A stretch of 64,000 nt of DNA from the NCBI RefSeq assembly GCF_000189635.1, contig NW_002476432.1, positions 186,001-250,000 of the forward strand. Reading direction: 5' to 3'. Below, piece by piece: positions 38,739 through 51,499 of the stretch; position 1 is the first letter of the stretch, and every line of letters begins with the position of its first letter. The notes under the pieces were generated by a model. That model had not been told where the DNA came from. It was given only the letters and a program-made list of their open reading frames with translations, and made no database searches. The stretch is from Tetrahymena thermophila SB210 (lineage: Eukaryota; Ciliophora; Oligohymenophorea; Hymenostomatida; Tetrahymenidae). Made by a program: the position numbers and the translations under genes.

Positions 38739-41642
38739 ATGAGAGATAAAAAACTACTATACATATTTGGTGGTGCTGCTGTCTTAGCAGGAACCTATAT
38801 TTATTTCGAAAGGAGAAATAAGACTCTAAAATAGAAATACTCATTGCTTTTTAATTAGTTTTCGCAGCAAATCCTCTGTTTTAAATAACTCAATTAAAAC
38901 AATTTTTAACTTACATATGATAAACTATTACATTTAGCTATTTAAGAAGAAAATAATAGCAAGTAACTGACACTTTCAGATTAAATATCTTTTTCAGATT
39001 TCAATGCTATTCTAAATTAAGGAGCATGTCCTTAACAAATTAATGCTGGCGATTATTACTACGACTGTTTTGATTGTAGTTTTACAAGATACGAAAATGC
39101 TTACGCACTAAATAGTAGATAAACTGATACATAATATCAAATATTATGTGAGGATTGCTTTAAAACAGAAGAACACAAAAATCATAAATTTAAAAGATTC
39201 CAACATCATGGTCTTTTTATTGCTTAATGCTAATGTGGAAATTAAGCTTAAATAAATAAGAAGTGTTTTTGCAAGAAACATTAAGGCTTTGATAAAATCA
39301 AATAATTATATGACGATTAGCTCTTTAAATAGCCTAAACTATGGAAAGGAATTGAAACATTCTTAGTTGATTCTTTTTACTATTATATTGAAATTGTAAG
39401 TGCTGTAATTCAATAAAAACTTGATAAATTAATTGATGAAAAGACGTACAACTAAAATATTCAAGGTATTAATTACTTCCTTTAGCTCATAATTAATAAA
39501 ATAAATGAAATTCTTGAGCTAAATCCTCCTTCCACTTATCTCATATCAAGCACACTCTTAAAATCTTTTGAAAAACCTATTTCTTTTAAGGTTAAGAAAA
39601 ATTACCAACAATAATATCCTGATAAATATATCAGATTAATTTAAAAGTAAAAAGAAATTAATTAAGATTTTACTATTTTGGATTGTCTGTTGCTGAGTTA
39701 TGAAGTTATATGTCCTAACAGCGATTAATATCTTTCTAAGCTTTTTAATACACTTGCTATGGCTGATGAAAGATTTGTTACTTTTCTTTGCGAAAAATTC
39801 TTTAGAATGATTGGATTTATTGTATCAACTTAAAAATCTAAAGATGAATGGATATATAAGAGTAAGCTCCCAAAATTCATTCACATTATAACAGAAAATA
39901 TAAATATTTAAAGAGTTTCTGACCATTTATTAAATACACTAGGAGCTGATATTTTTAATTTGCTTGAATATATCTCATTTTATATTCAAAAGAAATAAAA
40001 TTTTTAAGAAGGAGAAGTAAATGAAGTTGTTGTTTTATTACCTGCTCTAACTTATTTCATGTTACATTTTAAATAGGTAAAAACTTTGATATAAAAATAT
40101 CCAAAGGAGTTAGTGAATGCAATTAATAATTTAAATTAGGCTCTTTTCTTTGGAAATCTTATTCATTTTTATTATTAATTTCCAGATTAATTATAGAGTT
40201 GGTGTGATAGTTTACAATATTTAACTTAATTTATTAATATTGAAGTTAATAATATTGAAACTTAAGTCTAAGTTTTCTAAGCTTTGAAGCTTATAAACGA
40301 TGAAGAGTTAACCAAAAATATGATATCTATAATGTGTGATAGCTTTAGAGATCAAATTTAAAAAATAAGTGATTTAATAGAAGAAAAAGAAAAAGAAAAA
40401 GAATAAGAATAAGAAAAAGAAAAAGAAAAAGAAATTTTCTTTACATTATCAGTTTCTTCATTAACTATGTTGCCTTACCTAATAGCAATATCTGAAAAAA
40501 AAATGTTTACACAATCTTCCATTTAAAAATTCTTTAATGATAAATTTAGCTTTAAATGTGAAGAAGAAAAAACACATTTTTTCAAATGCTTAAGAAAAGT
40601 TCTTTCAAAACATATCCTTTTTGAAGCTCGTTAATTAAATTAAGTTTTTTAATTTTTAAGTATGATTGGAATTGAAGAATTAGCTTAAAATACAAAGAAA
40701 ATCATTTTTGGTCCAAGCTTTAAAATTTATGATATATTCATATTCGTCAATTCTATAATTCTTTTGGCCGATAATAATAGTAATATCACTACTCAGAATA
40801 ATCCACCTTAAAAACTAATTTAAGATTTAAAAAATCATTAGTTAAAGGATATAGAATAACTTTACACTTCACAACTAGTGTATTAAATACTTTTAGATTC
40901 GACACCTTTGTTAAACTTGTTCTTTAAAACGTTAGATGAGTGCTCATCAGAAGATACTCAAATAAAAAAAATAATCAAAAGGAATGTAGAAGAACTTGTT
41001 GTGACTTGCTTCAATAAAAATAAACTAGAAAAAATGAACTTGCACGATTTGGAGGAGATTTGCTCTGTTTTAATTGATGATCAAAATATAGTGAAACTAA
41101 ATTACAATGAAGTTTTGGATTAAAATGAAAGCTAATAGTTTATTTTCCTTCGCAAATAATATACCCAAAAATTTTATTCTCGTCATCTGTTAAGAAATTA
41201 ATTTGATGAAGTTTATTAAGATATCAAAGATCTAAAAATTATAGAATCTGAGGAGTACACATTTGCTGGAAGCGATTTTAGTTTAGAAAAGCTATTTCCA
41301 TATCAATAAGAAATCTTCAAAAAGATATTTTTGGATGAGGAGTATGTTAGATAAATCATTTCAGTTTGTTTAGAAGAAAAAGAATTTGGCGATAAAATAT
41401 AAGAAAACTTAATACTGTATCTTTTGTTAAAATTTATTGTTTCTAAAGATCAATCTGAAATTATGAGTGAAGAAGAGAAAAAATAAATTGAAAAAATAAT
41501 CTAAATATTACCTTTGGACAAATTAAAAAAACAATTTATAGCTTAAAATTATAGGTTAAAACAATAACCTATCATATTTTTGTTGAGAACTGTTGAGAAA
41601 ATATTAGAAATGTTGAAACAGCTAAGTTAAAATGAAAAATGA
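38739..41642 (+). CDS. Membrane-anchored UBR-box protein, family member C
   Basis: Intact intronless frame, 968 codons (967 residues). N-terminal anchor MRDKKLLYIFGGAAVLAGTY then IYFERRN; UBR box at about residues 97-181 with YYYDCFDCS, QILCEDCF, EEHKNHKF, CQCGN and KKCFCKKHQG. Compared with its neighbours, the Pro after DCS is Phe and the stretch behind it differs (FTRYENAYALNSR). A charged run EEKEKEKEQEQEKEKEKEI near codons 546-565 is longer than in other copies. The rest is shared with D over nearly the whole length, so C and D are the youngest pair. No RING or HECT domain. Function inferred only from the UBR box and anchor. Confidence 0.85.
40381..40434 (+). repeat. GAAAAA microsatellite expansion in member C coding sequence
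   Basis: A run of GAAAAA/GAATAA hexamers encodes alternating Glu-Lys/Gln. Relative to member D the tract is longer by 36 bp, that is 12 codons, so the frame is kept. Confidence 0.8.
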
Positions 41643-43565
41643 ATATTATAATTTTAATTTAATTTTAATAAATACTATTTAAATTTTTAATTTTTTTTAT
41701 ATCAATTTTTTATATTGTTTTAATTTTTTTAAATTAGGGAAAAATAGTATTTAATAGAAATGTAATTTTTAAGAAAAAATAATTTATTTTATATTTTTTA
41801 TTTATTCAATTTTTGTATCGATTAACTGGACCCTCCTTCTCCTTGATCCTTATTGTCATTATAAATTATAAAAATTAATTAAAAAAAATATTTATTTTAA
41901 AATTCTAAAATAATAAATTTAAAATCGAAATAAAGATAGAATCAAATTCTTAGTGTAGTTTATCAAAAATATTAAATTCCTTAAAAATTAAGATAAATCT
42001 TCAATAAATGGAATAAGACATCGTTTATGAACAATTATTTTGTTCTTTCTATATTAAGAAATAAATAAATCATAAAAAAAATAATATGTAAATATTTAAA
42101 GAGAGAGCAATATTTTATTAAATTAAATTATCTAAAATTAATTAATTAAATAGAATAGATAAAATATAATTTTCTTGTTAATTATTTTGATTTACTAAAT
42201 TTTATACATACAAATTTAATTTATAAAAAAAAATAAAATTGATCAAAATTTATTAGAAAACTGATTTAAAAAGATATTTATTTTATTTAATTAGATAGAA
42301 AAATATGATTTTCTTATAAAATTTAATGAATTCAGAAAATAATTTCAATCTACAAGCTTTGATCCAATTTTTGTGTTATTTTATTCAGTTTACAAAGAAA
42401 TTATAGAGTAATTTATAAGCTGGAAATAAATATTAATAGAAACTTCTTTATTTCTTTAAAACAAAAAATATACAATACACTTGTATTATAAAAGTTACAT
42501 CCAAATTATATTTGGCATACTTTCATATACTTATTAATTTTAACAAGAAAATTAATTTAGAAAAATCTTTTATTTCTAGATTAATCTTATTATTTTATTT
42601 TCTATTCTAATATCTCACAAAAATGTTAATAATTTTGATTTACTAAATTTTATACCTCGAAATATACTTTATTAAAACAATAATAAAACTGATCAAAATT
42701 TATTAGAAAACTGAGTTAAAAAGATATTTATATTACTTAACTTAATTTGATAGAAAAATGTGATTGTCTTAAAAAATGTAATTAATTTCAGAAAATATGT
42801 TCAATCTTTGTCATGCTTTCATCCAATTTTTTTCAATTTTTGAACTGTTATATATCTTTACAAAGAAACTATAGTATAATTTATAAGCTGCAAATAAATA
42901 TAATAGAAACTTGTTTATTTCTTTAAAAACAAAAAATGTTCAAATACACTTTTATTATAAAAGAGACATACAAATTATATTTAGTGTACTTTTATATATT
43001 GAAAAATTTTAAAAAGAAAATTAATTTAGAAAAATCAAGATAAATTTTATTATTTTATTTTCTATTCTAATATCTCACAAAAATGTTAATAATTTTGATT
43101 TACTAAATCTTGAACCTAGATATATCCTTTATAAAAACAATAATAAAAACGATAAAAATCTTTTAGCAGGGAGGGAGAGGTAGAAACAAAATAATGAAAA
43201 TTCTTTATTAAAGCAGCCAAAATTAGTGAATAACATGTAAATATATAGAATATAGTAAAAAATATTTTAAAAAAGTATTATAAAAATTTGATCCAATAAA
43301 ATAATATAATAGATAATGTAGATTAGTAAATAGAAGAATTAATAATGTTGATTATCATCAATTAAGATTAAGATTAGATAGATATAATGAATTCACAATA
43401 ACATAATCTGTCATATGAAAATCAAATTAAATCTTTTAGATATCACATAATAAATCAGAAATTAAATTTTAAATATTTTTATGACTCTTAATACCCAAAT
43501 AAAAAATAAATTCAAAAAGAATTGTATAAAAATTAATAACATCAAAATATCATACTTTTGCTCAA
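41643..43565. repeat. Duplicated spacer between members C and D
   Basis: Homologous to the spacers on both sides. It contains an internal duplication of about 450 bp: the block with AATTTAGAAAAATCTTTTAT and TTAATAATTTTGATTTACTA occurs near 42550 and again near 43020. AACTGGACCCTCCTTCTCC lies near 41825, the G-rich GGGAGGGAGAGGTAGAAAC block near 43168, and the conserved leader directly before the ATG. Confidence 0.7.
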
Positions 43566-46436
43566 ATGAGAGATAAAAAACTATTATACACATTTGGTGG
43601 TGCTGCTGTCTTAGCAGGAACCTATATTTATTTCAAAAGGAGAAATAAGACTCTAAAATAGAAATACTCATTGCTTTTTAATTAGTTTTCGCAGCAAATC
43701 CTCTCATTTAAATAATTCGATTAAAAAAATTTTTAACTTACATATGATAAACTTTTACATTTAGCAATTTATGAAGAAAATAATAGCAAGTAACTGATAC
43801 TTTCAGATTAAATATCTTTTTCAGATGTCAATGCTATTCTAAATTAAGGAGCATGTCCTTAACAAATTAATGCTGGCGATTATTACTACGACTGTTTTGA
43901 TTGTAGTCTTAAAAGATAAGAAAATGCTTAAGCACTAAATGGTATAGAAATTGATACATAAAGTCAAATATTATGCGAGGATTGCTTTAAAACTGAAGAA
44001 CACAAAAATCATAAATTTAAAAGATACCAACATCATGGTGTTTTTATTGCTTAATGCTAATGTGGAAATTAAGCTTAAATAAATAAGAAGTGTTTTTGCA
44101 AGAAACATTAAGGCTTTGATAAAATCAAATAATTATATGACGATTAACTCTTTAAGCAGCCTAAGCTATGGAAAGGAATTGAAACATTCTTAGTTGATTC
44201 TTTTTACTATTATGTTGAAATTGTAAGTGCTGTAATACAATAAAAGCTTGATAAAGTAATTGATGAAAAGACATACAACTAAAATATTTAAGGTATTAAT
44301 TACTTCCTTTAGATCATAATTAATAAAATAAACGAAATTCTTGAGCTAAATCCTCCTTCCACTTATCTCATATCAAGTGTACTCTTAAAATCTTTTGAAA
44401 AACCTATTTCTTTTAAGGTTAAGAAAAATTGCCAACAATAATATCCTGATAAATATATCAGATTAATTTAAAAGTAAAAAGAAATTAATTAAGATTTTAC
44501 TATTTTGGATTGTCTGTTGCTGAGTTATGAAGTTATATGTCCTAACAGCGATTAATATCTTTCTAAGCTTTTTAATACTCTTGCTATGGCTGATGAAAAA
44601 TTTGTTACTTTTCTTTGCGAAAAATTCTTTAGAATGATTGGATTTATTGCATCAGCTTAAAAATCTAAAGATTAATGGATCTATAAGAGTAAGCTCCCAA
44701 AATTCATTCACATTATAATAGAAAATATAAATATTTAAAGAGTTTGTGACCATTTATTAAATACACTAGGAGCTGATATTTTTAATTTGCTTGAATATCT
44801 CTCATTTTATATTCAAAAGAAATAAATTTTTTAAGAGGGAGAAGTAAATGAAGTTGTTGTTTTATTACCTGCTCTAACTTATTACATGTTACATGTTAAA
44901 TAGGTAAAAACTTTGATGTAAAAATATCCAAAGGAGTTAGTGAATGCAATTAATAATTTAAATTAGGCTCTTTTCTTTGGAAATCTTATTCATTTTTAAA
45001 TTACATTTCCAGATTAATTATAGAGTTGGTCTGATAGTTTACAATTTTTAACTTAATTTATTAATATTGAAGTTAATAATATTGAAACTTAAGTCTAAGT
45101 TTTCTAAGCTTTGAAGCTTATAAACGATGAAGAATTAACCAAAAATATGATATCTATAATGTGTGATAGCTTTAGAGATCAAATTTAAAAAATAAGTGAT
45201 TTAATATAAGAAAAAGAAAATGAAATTTTCTTTACATCATCAGTTTCTTCATTAACTATTTTGCCTTACCTAATAGAAATATCTGAAAAAAAAATATTTA
45301 CACAATCTTCCATTTAAAAATTCTTTAATGATAAATTTAGCTTTAAATGTGAAGAAGAAAAAACACATTTTTTCAAATGCTTAAGAAAAGTTCTTTCAAA
45401 ACATATCCTTTTTGAAGCTGGTTAATTAAATTTAATTTTTGAATGTTTAAGTATGATTGGAATGGAACAATTAGCTTAAGCTACAAAGAAAATCATTTTT
45501 GGTCCAGCCAATAAAATATATGATATATTCATATTCGTCAATTCTATAATTCTTTTGGCCGATAATAATAGTAATATCACCACTATGAATAATCCACCTT
45601 AAAAACTAATTTAAGATTTAAAAAATCCTTTGTTAAAGAATACACAATCATTTTATACTTCACAATTAGTGTATTAAATACTTTTAGATTCGACACCTTT
45701 GTTAAACTTGTTCTTTAAAACGTTAGAAGAGTGCTCATCAGAAGATACTAAAATGAAAAAAATAATCAATAGGACTGTAGAAGAACTTGTTGTAACTTGC
45801 ATCAATAAAAATAAACTAGAAAAAATGAACTTGCACGATTTGGAGGAGATTTGCTCTGTTTTAATTAATGATAAAAATATAGTGAAACTAAATTACAAAG
45901 AAGTTTTGGATTAAGATGAAAGCTAATAGTTTATTTTCCTTCGCAAATAATATACCCAAAAATTTTATTCTCGTCATATGTTAAGAAATTAATTTGATGA
46001 AGTTTTTTAAGATATCAGAGATCTAAAAAATATAGAATCAAAAGAGGAGTACACATTTGCTGGAAGCGATTTTAGTTTAGAAAAGCTATTTCCATATCAA
46101 TAAGAAATCTTCAAAAAGATATTTTTGGATGAGGAGTATGTTAGATAAATCATTTCAGTTTGTTTAGAAGAAAAAGAATTTGTCGATAAAATATAAGAAA
46201 ACTTAATACTGTATCTTTTGTTAAAATTTATTGTTTCTAAATATCAATCTGAAATTATGAGTGAAGAAGAGAAAAAATAAATTGAAAAAATAATCTAAAT
46301 ATTACCTTTGGACAAATTAAAAGAATAATTTATAGCTTAAATTGATTGGTTAAAACAAAAACCTATCATATTTTTTTTGAGAACTGTTGAGAAAATATTA
46401 GAAATGTTGAAACAGTTAAGTTAAAATGAAAAATGA
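43566..46436 (+). CDS. Membrane-anchored UBR-box protein, family member D
   Basis: Intact intronless frame, 957 codons (956 residues). It has the anchor MRDKKLLYTFGGAAVLAGTY, then FKRRN, and a UBR box at about residues 97-181 (DYYYDCFDCS, ILCEDCF, HKNHKF, CQCGN, CFCKKHQG). It differs from C by an in-frame loss of 36 bp of the charged tract and a further net 3 bp, and by scattered substitutions. The C-terminal motifs ELVVTCINKN, LHDLEEICSVL, FAGSDFSLEKLFPYQQEIF and the ending QLSQNEK are family-wide. No catalytic ligase domain is visible. The shared leader before the ATG suggests the copies are expressed under the same kind of promoter. Confidence 0.85.
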
Positions 46437-48398
46437 ATATTATAATTTTAATTTAATTTGAAAATACTATTCAAATTTTTAACTTTATTATATCAATTTT
46501 TTTATGTTGTTTTTATTTATATAAATTAGGGAAAAATAGTATTTAATAGAAATGTAATTTTTAAGAAAAAATTATTAAAAAAATATCTCACTTTTATTTT
46601 TTAATTCATACAATAATGTAATCTCTAAATATTTCACTGATCTTAAAGAAAATGCCTAATTTAAAGAGATTAAACAGTATATGTATGAAATTTAGTTTAT
46701 TATTTTATATTTTTTATTTCTTCATTTTTCTTATATATTAAATAACCCCTTCTTGATGCTTATTGTCATTATAAATTATAAAAATTAATTAAAAAAGTAT
46801 TTATATTAAAATTCTAAAATAATAAAACTTTAAAATTGAATTAAAGATAAAATCAAATTTTTGGCATAGTTTAACTTTTATATTAAATTCCTTAAAAATT
46901 AAGATACATATTCTAAAAATGGGATAAGACATTATTTATGAACCTTTATTTTGCTCATTCTAAATAAATAAATCTTTTTATAAATTCATTTGAAAATATT
47001 TAAAGAGCACCGTTTGTTTTATCAAATCTTTTCTATAAATAATTAATTAAAGTAAATAGGTAAAATGATTATTCAAAATTAATTAGAAAATTTAATATAT
47101 AGAAAAATTTGATTATCTTATAACCTGTAATCAATTTCAGAAAATAAATATAAGCTGTGTTATTTTTTTTTAAAAATTTTCAACTTCTTTATTCGCTTTA
47201 GAAAGAAATTATGGAGGAATTTATAAATGCTGTGTTTAAATATTAATTGAAACTTCATTATTTTTATGCATTCAAAACAAAAATGTGCAATACGCTTGTT
47301 ATAAAAGATGCATACAAATGATATTTGAGTATTTTTATACATATTAAATTTCATTTATTAATTTTAACAAGAAAATTGATTTAGAAAAACTTTTTATTTC
47401 TAGATAAATCTAAAATTTATTATGTTCTATTCTAATTTTTCATAAGAAAATTTTTGATTCAAAAATTTGATATTTCTTATTGCTTTTTTGTGCTATCAGA
47501 AAATTAAATTAAGGATATTTGGTTTGAAATCTTCAAAATGTTTATTAATAATTTTGATTTACTAAATTTTATACATAGAAAAATCCTTAAATTTTAATTT
47601 CTTTTTAGAAGCACTAATAAAAATGATCAGAATCTAATAGTGGGGGAGGGATAGATAAAGGCAATATAATGAAATTTCTAGTAACTCATTTGATTCAAAT
47701 TTATGTTTTTTATATAACTAAATAGTTGTCTAAATTTAAATACATCCTCTATGCTAAATAAAAAAATTTACTCTTGTTTGTTTGCTAAATAAATTCTACA
47801 AAAATTATATTATACAAATTAAATGAAAATATCTTCTAATAGAATTTTCTGAATATAAGAGATTTTGAAATTGAAATTACTTCATTCTATATATTTTAAA
47901 ATTAATTTTTTTAATTTAGATTACTAAAAAATATAAATATATCAGAATTAAGATATTCTTATCTAGAAAATTCTAATAATTCAACTTTCTATTTTATTGT
48001 TCCCAAATCAAAATTCATCAAATATTTTAATAGGAATTTTTAGACTATGAGAAAGCGAATAAATAAAAATATTTGATAACGAGCACATTTTTTATGCTTT
48101 AAACGAATTAGATAGATAAAGTAGTTTTTACCTTAATATTCTCCAAAAATGAATTCTCTTTAATATATTTTTATTTTATACATAATTTCATCTTTAAAAA
48201 ATCATAGTATATTTTTTATATAAAAAAATTGAATACTTGAACTTACCATTTCAGAATTACATAATCAGAAATATTAAATCAAATTTAATCTTTTTGAAAA
48301 TCAAATTTTAAATAGTTTTGTGGCTCTTAATACCCAAATAAAAAAATTAATTCAAAAACATTTCCATAATAATATCAAAATATCATATTCTGGCTCAA
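46437..48398. repeat. Duplicated spacer between members D and E
   Basis: Homologous to the two preceding spacers but more diverged: CCCCTTCTTGATGCTTATTG near 46743, the ATTTAGAAAAACTTTTTATT block near 47380, a G-rich GTGGGGGAGGGATAGATAAA block near 47640, and the leader ATATCATATTCTGGCTCAA before the ATG. Sequence from about 47700 on is shared with the spacer before member F. Confidence 0.7.
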
Positions 48399-51300
48399 AT
48401 GAGAGATAGTAAACTAAAAGTAGTATTATACACAGTTGGTGGTGCTGCTGTCTTAGCGGGAACCTACATTTATTTCAAAAGAAGAAATATGACTCTAGAA
48501 TAGAAATACTCATTGCTTTTTAATTAGTTTTCACAGCAAATCCTTTCTTTTAAATAACTAAATTAAAGCAAATTTTAACTTACATATGATAAACTATTAC
48601 ATTTAGCTATTTAAGAAGAAAATAACAGCAGTAGCAGCAACTAACTTACACTTACAGATTAAATATCTTTTTCAGATGTCGATGATATTCTAAATTAAGG
48701 AGCATGTTCTTAAGAAATTAATGCTGGCGATTATTATTACGAGTGTTTTGATTGTAGTCCTGTAAGATAAGAAAATGCTTAAACACTTAATGGTTTAGAA
48801 ATTGATGAATACTATCAAATATTATGTGAGGATTGCTTTAAAACAGAAGAACACAAAAATCATAAATTTAAAAGAAGAAAATAATAATGTATTGTATATA
48901 TGTGGGAATCGTATCATAATCTTACCGATTTATGATTTTTTGCGATCCGATTTTAAAATTGTTAGAGTCGGTACTTATCGATCAAATCGTTATCATAAAG
49001 TTTATATTGAAACATCGAATCGCTATATTTAATAAATAGGGATAATCGTAAAATTTATCAGTCTTAAGAAATTTTCTTCCGATTCCCATATATAGTATTG
49101 TAAACGCTTATTGCTAATGTGGTAATTAATCATTAGTAAATAAGGAGTGTTTTTGCAAGAAACATTAAGGCTTTGATAAAATCAAATAATTATATGACGA
49201 CTAGCTCTTTAAGCAGCCTAGGTTATGGAAAAGCATTGAAACATTCTTAATTGATTCTTTCTACTATTACATTGAAATAGTAAGTATTTCAATTCAATAA
49301 AAACTAGATAAAGTAATTGATGAAAAGACATACAACTAAAATGTTCAAGCTATTAATTACTTCCTTTAGCTCATAATAAATAAAATAAATGAAATTCTTG
49401 AACTAAATCCTCCTTCCACTTATCTCATATCAAGCATACTTTTAAAATCTTTTGAAAAACCTATTTCTTTTAAGGTTAAGAAAAATTGCCAACGATAATA
49501 TCCTGATAAATATATCAGATTAATTTAAAAGGAAAAAGAAATTAATCAAGATTTAACCATTTTGGATTGTCTGTTGTTGAGTTATGAAGTTATATTTCCC
49601 AATAGCGACTAATATATTTCTAAGCTTTTTTATACTCTTGCTATGTCTGATGAAAATTTTACAACTATTCTTTGCGAAAAATTCTTTAGAATGATTAGAT
49701 TTATTGCATCTACTTAAAAATCTAAAGATGAATGGATCTATAAGGGTAAGCTCCCAACATTCACTTACATTATAATGGTAAATATACATATTTAAAGAAC
49801 TTTTGACTATATATTAAATACATCAGGAGCTGATATTTTTAATTTGCTTGAACATCTTGCATTTTACATTCATAAAAAATTAATTTTTTAAGAAGGAGAA
49901 GTAAATGAAATTGTTGTTCTATTACCTAATGTAACTTTTGACATGTTTAAACAAGTTTAATAAATAAAAACTTTGATGTAAAGATATCCAAAGGAATTAG
50001 TGAATGCAATTAATAATTTAAATTAGGCTCTTTTCTTTGGAAACTTTATTATTTATTAAAATATATTTTCAGATTAACTATTAAAGAGTTGGTGCGATAG
50101 TTTAGTATTTTTTACTCAATTTGATAATATTGAAGTTAGTAATATTGAAGCATAAGTCTAAGTTTTCTAAGCTTTGAAGCTTATAAACGATGAAGAATTA
50201 ACCAAAAATATGATATCTATAATGTGTGATAGCTTTAGAGATCAAATTTAAAAAATAAGTGATTTAATAGGAGTAAAAGAAGATTTCTATACACTATCAG
50301 TTTCTTCATTAACTATGTTGCCTTACCTAATCGCAATATCTGAAAAAAAAATGTTTACACAATCTTCCATTTAAAAATTCTTTAATGACAAATTTAGCTT
50401 TAAATGTGAAGAAGAAAAAAAACATTTTTTCAAATGCTTAAGAAAAGTTCTTTCAAAATTTATTCTTTTTGAAGCTGATTTATTTAATTTATTTATTTAA
50501 AGCTTAAGTATGATTGGAATGGAGTAGTTAGCTTAGTTCGCAAAGAAAAGCATTTTTAATCCAGCCTATAAAATATATGATATATTCATATTCGTCAATT
50601 CTATAATTCTTTTGGCTGATAATAATATTAATACCACTACTCAGAATAATCCACCTTAAAAACTAATTTAGAATATAAAATAACCTTTGTTCGTTATTTA
50701 ACAATCATAATACGCTTCTCAATTAATGTATTAAATACTTTTAGATTCTACACCTTTGTTAAACTTGTTCTCTAATAGATTATAATTATTCTTCCCAGAA
50801 GAATGCTCATCAGAAGATACTCAAATAAAAAAAATAATAAAAAGGAATATAGAATAAGTTGTTGTGACTTGCATAAATAAAAATAATCTAGAAAAAATGA
50901 ACTTGAATGATTTGAAGGAGATTTGCTCTGTTTTAATAAATGATCAAAACTTAGTAAAACTAAATTGCAAGGAAGTTTTGGATTAAGATGAAAGTTAATA
51001 GTTTATTTTCCTTCGCAAGCAGTATACCCAAAAATTTTATTCTCGTCATCTGTTAAGAAATTAATTTAATGAAGTTTTCAACGATATCAATAAAGTAGCT
51101 CTAAAAAATAGAGAATCAGAAGAGGAGTACACATATACTGGAAGCGATTTTAGTTTAGAAAAGCTATACCCATATCAATAAGAAATGTTCAAAAAGATAT
51201 TTTTGGATGAGGAGTATGTTAGATAAATCATTTTAGTTTGTTTAGAACAAAAACAATTTATTGATAAAATATAAGAATACTTAATACTGTATCTTTTGTT

Positions 51301-51499
51301 AAAATTTATTGTTTCTAAAGATCAATCTGAAATTATGAGTGAAGAAGAGAAATAATAAATTGAAAAAATAATCTAAAAATTACCTTTTGACAAATTAAAA
51401 GAATAATTGACAGCTGAATTTGATTGTTATAAACAATAAAGTAAAACTGCTTAGAAAATATTAGAAATGTTGAAAAAAATAAGTTAAAATTAAAAATGA
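48399..51499 (+). pseudogene. UBR-box family member E, interrupted by a small transposon-like insertion
   Basis: Begins MRDSKLKVVLYTVGGAA with the usual anchor and the first half of the UBR box (YYYECFDC, ILCEDCF, EEHKNHKF). After KRRKQQ the frame enters a 198-bp insertion and meets TGA at 48933-48935, giving a 178-residue product without the CQCG and CFCKKHQG half. Beyond the insertion, the family frame continues without any stop to the normal TGA at 51497-51499. That intact remainder means the insertion is young, or that it is removed from the mRNA: a donor GTATCA at 48911 with the acceptor ATATAG at 49095 would restore the frame. Without RNA data I treat it as disrupted. It is the closest relative of member F. 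Confidence 0.75.
48889..49102. mobile_element. 198-bp MITE-like insertion with 8-bp target duplication and 15-bp inverted ends
   Basis: The 8-mer GTATTGTA stands at 48889-48896 and again at 49095-49102. The uninterrupted member F has it once at the same codon position, with the same 13 bases of distance from the shared AAAAGA. The inserted 198 bp (48897-49094) start TATATGTGGGAATCG and end with the inverse of TATATATGGGAATCG, a match of 14 of 15. Internal sequence is richer in G/C than the surroundings and has several GATTCG/CGAT-like motifs. No transposase frame fits in it. An 8-bp duplication is typical of hAT-type elements, so a nonautonomous hAT-like element is the best guess; the ends do not match a family I can name. 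Confidence 0.8.

Noticed and set aside
48802..49032. Small standard-code frame across the insertion in member E
   Set aside because: It mixes an out-of-phase part of the UBR gene with the inserted element and is not a transposase or other known protein.
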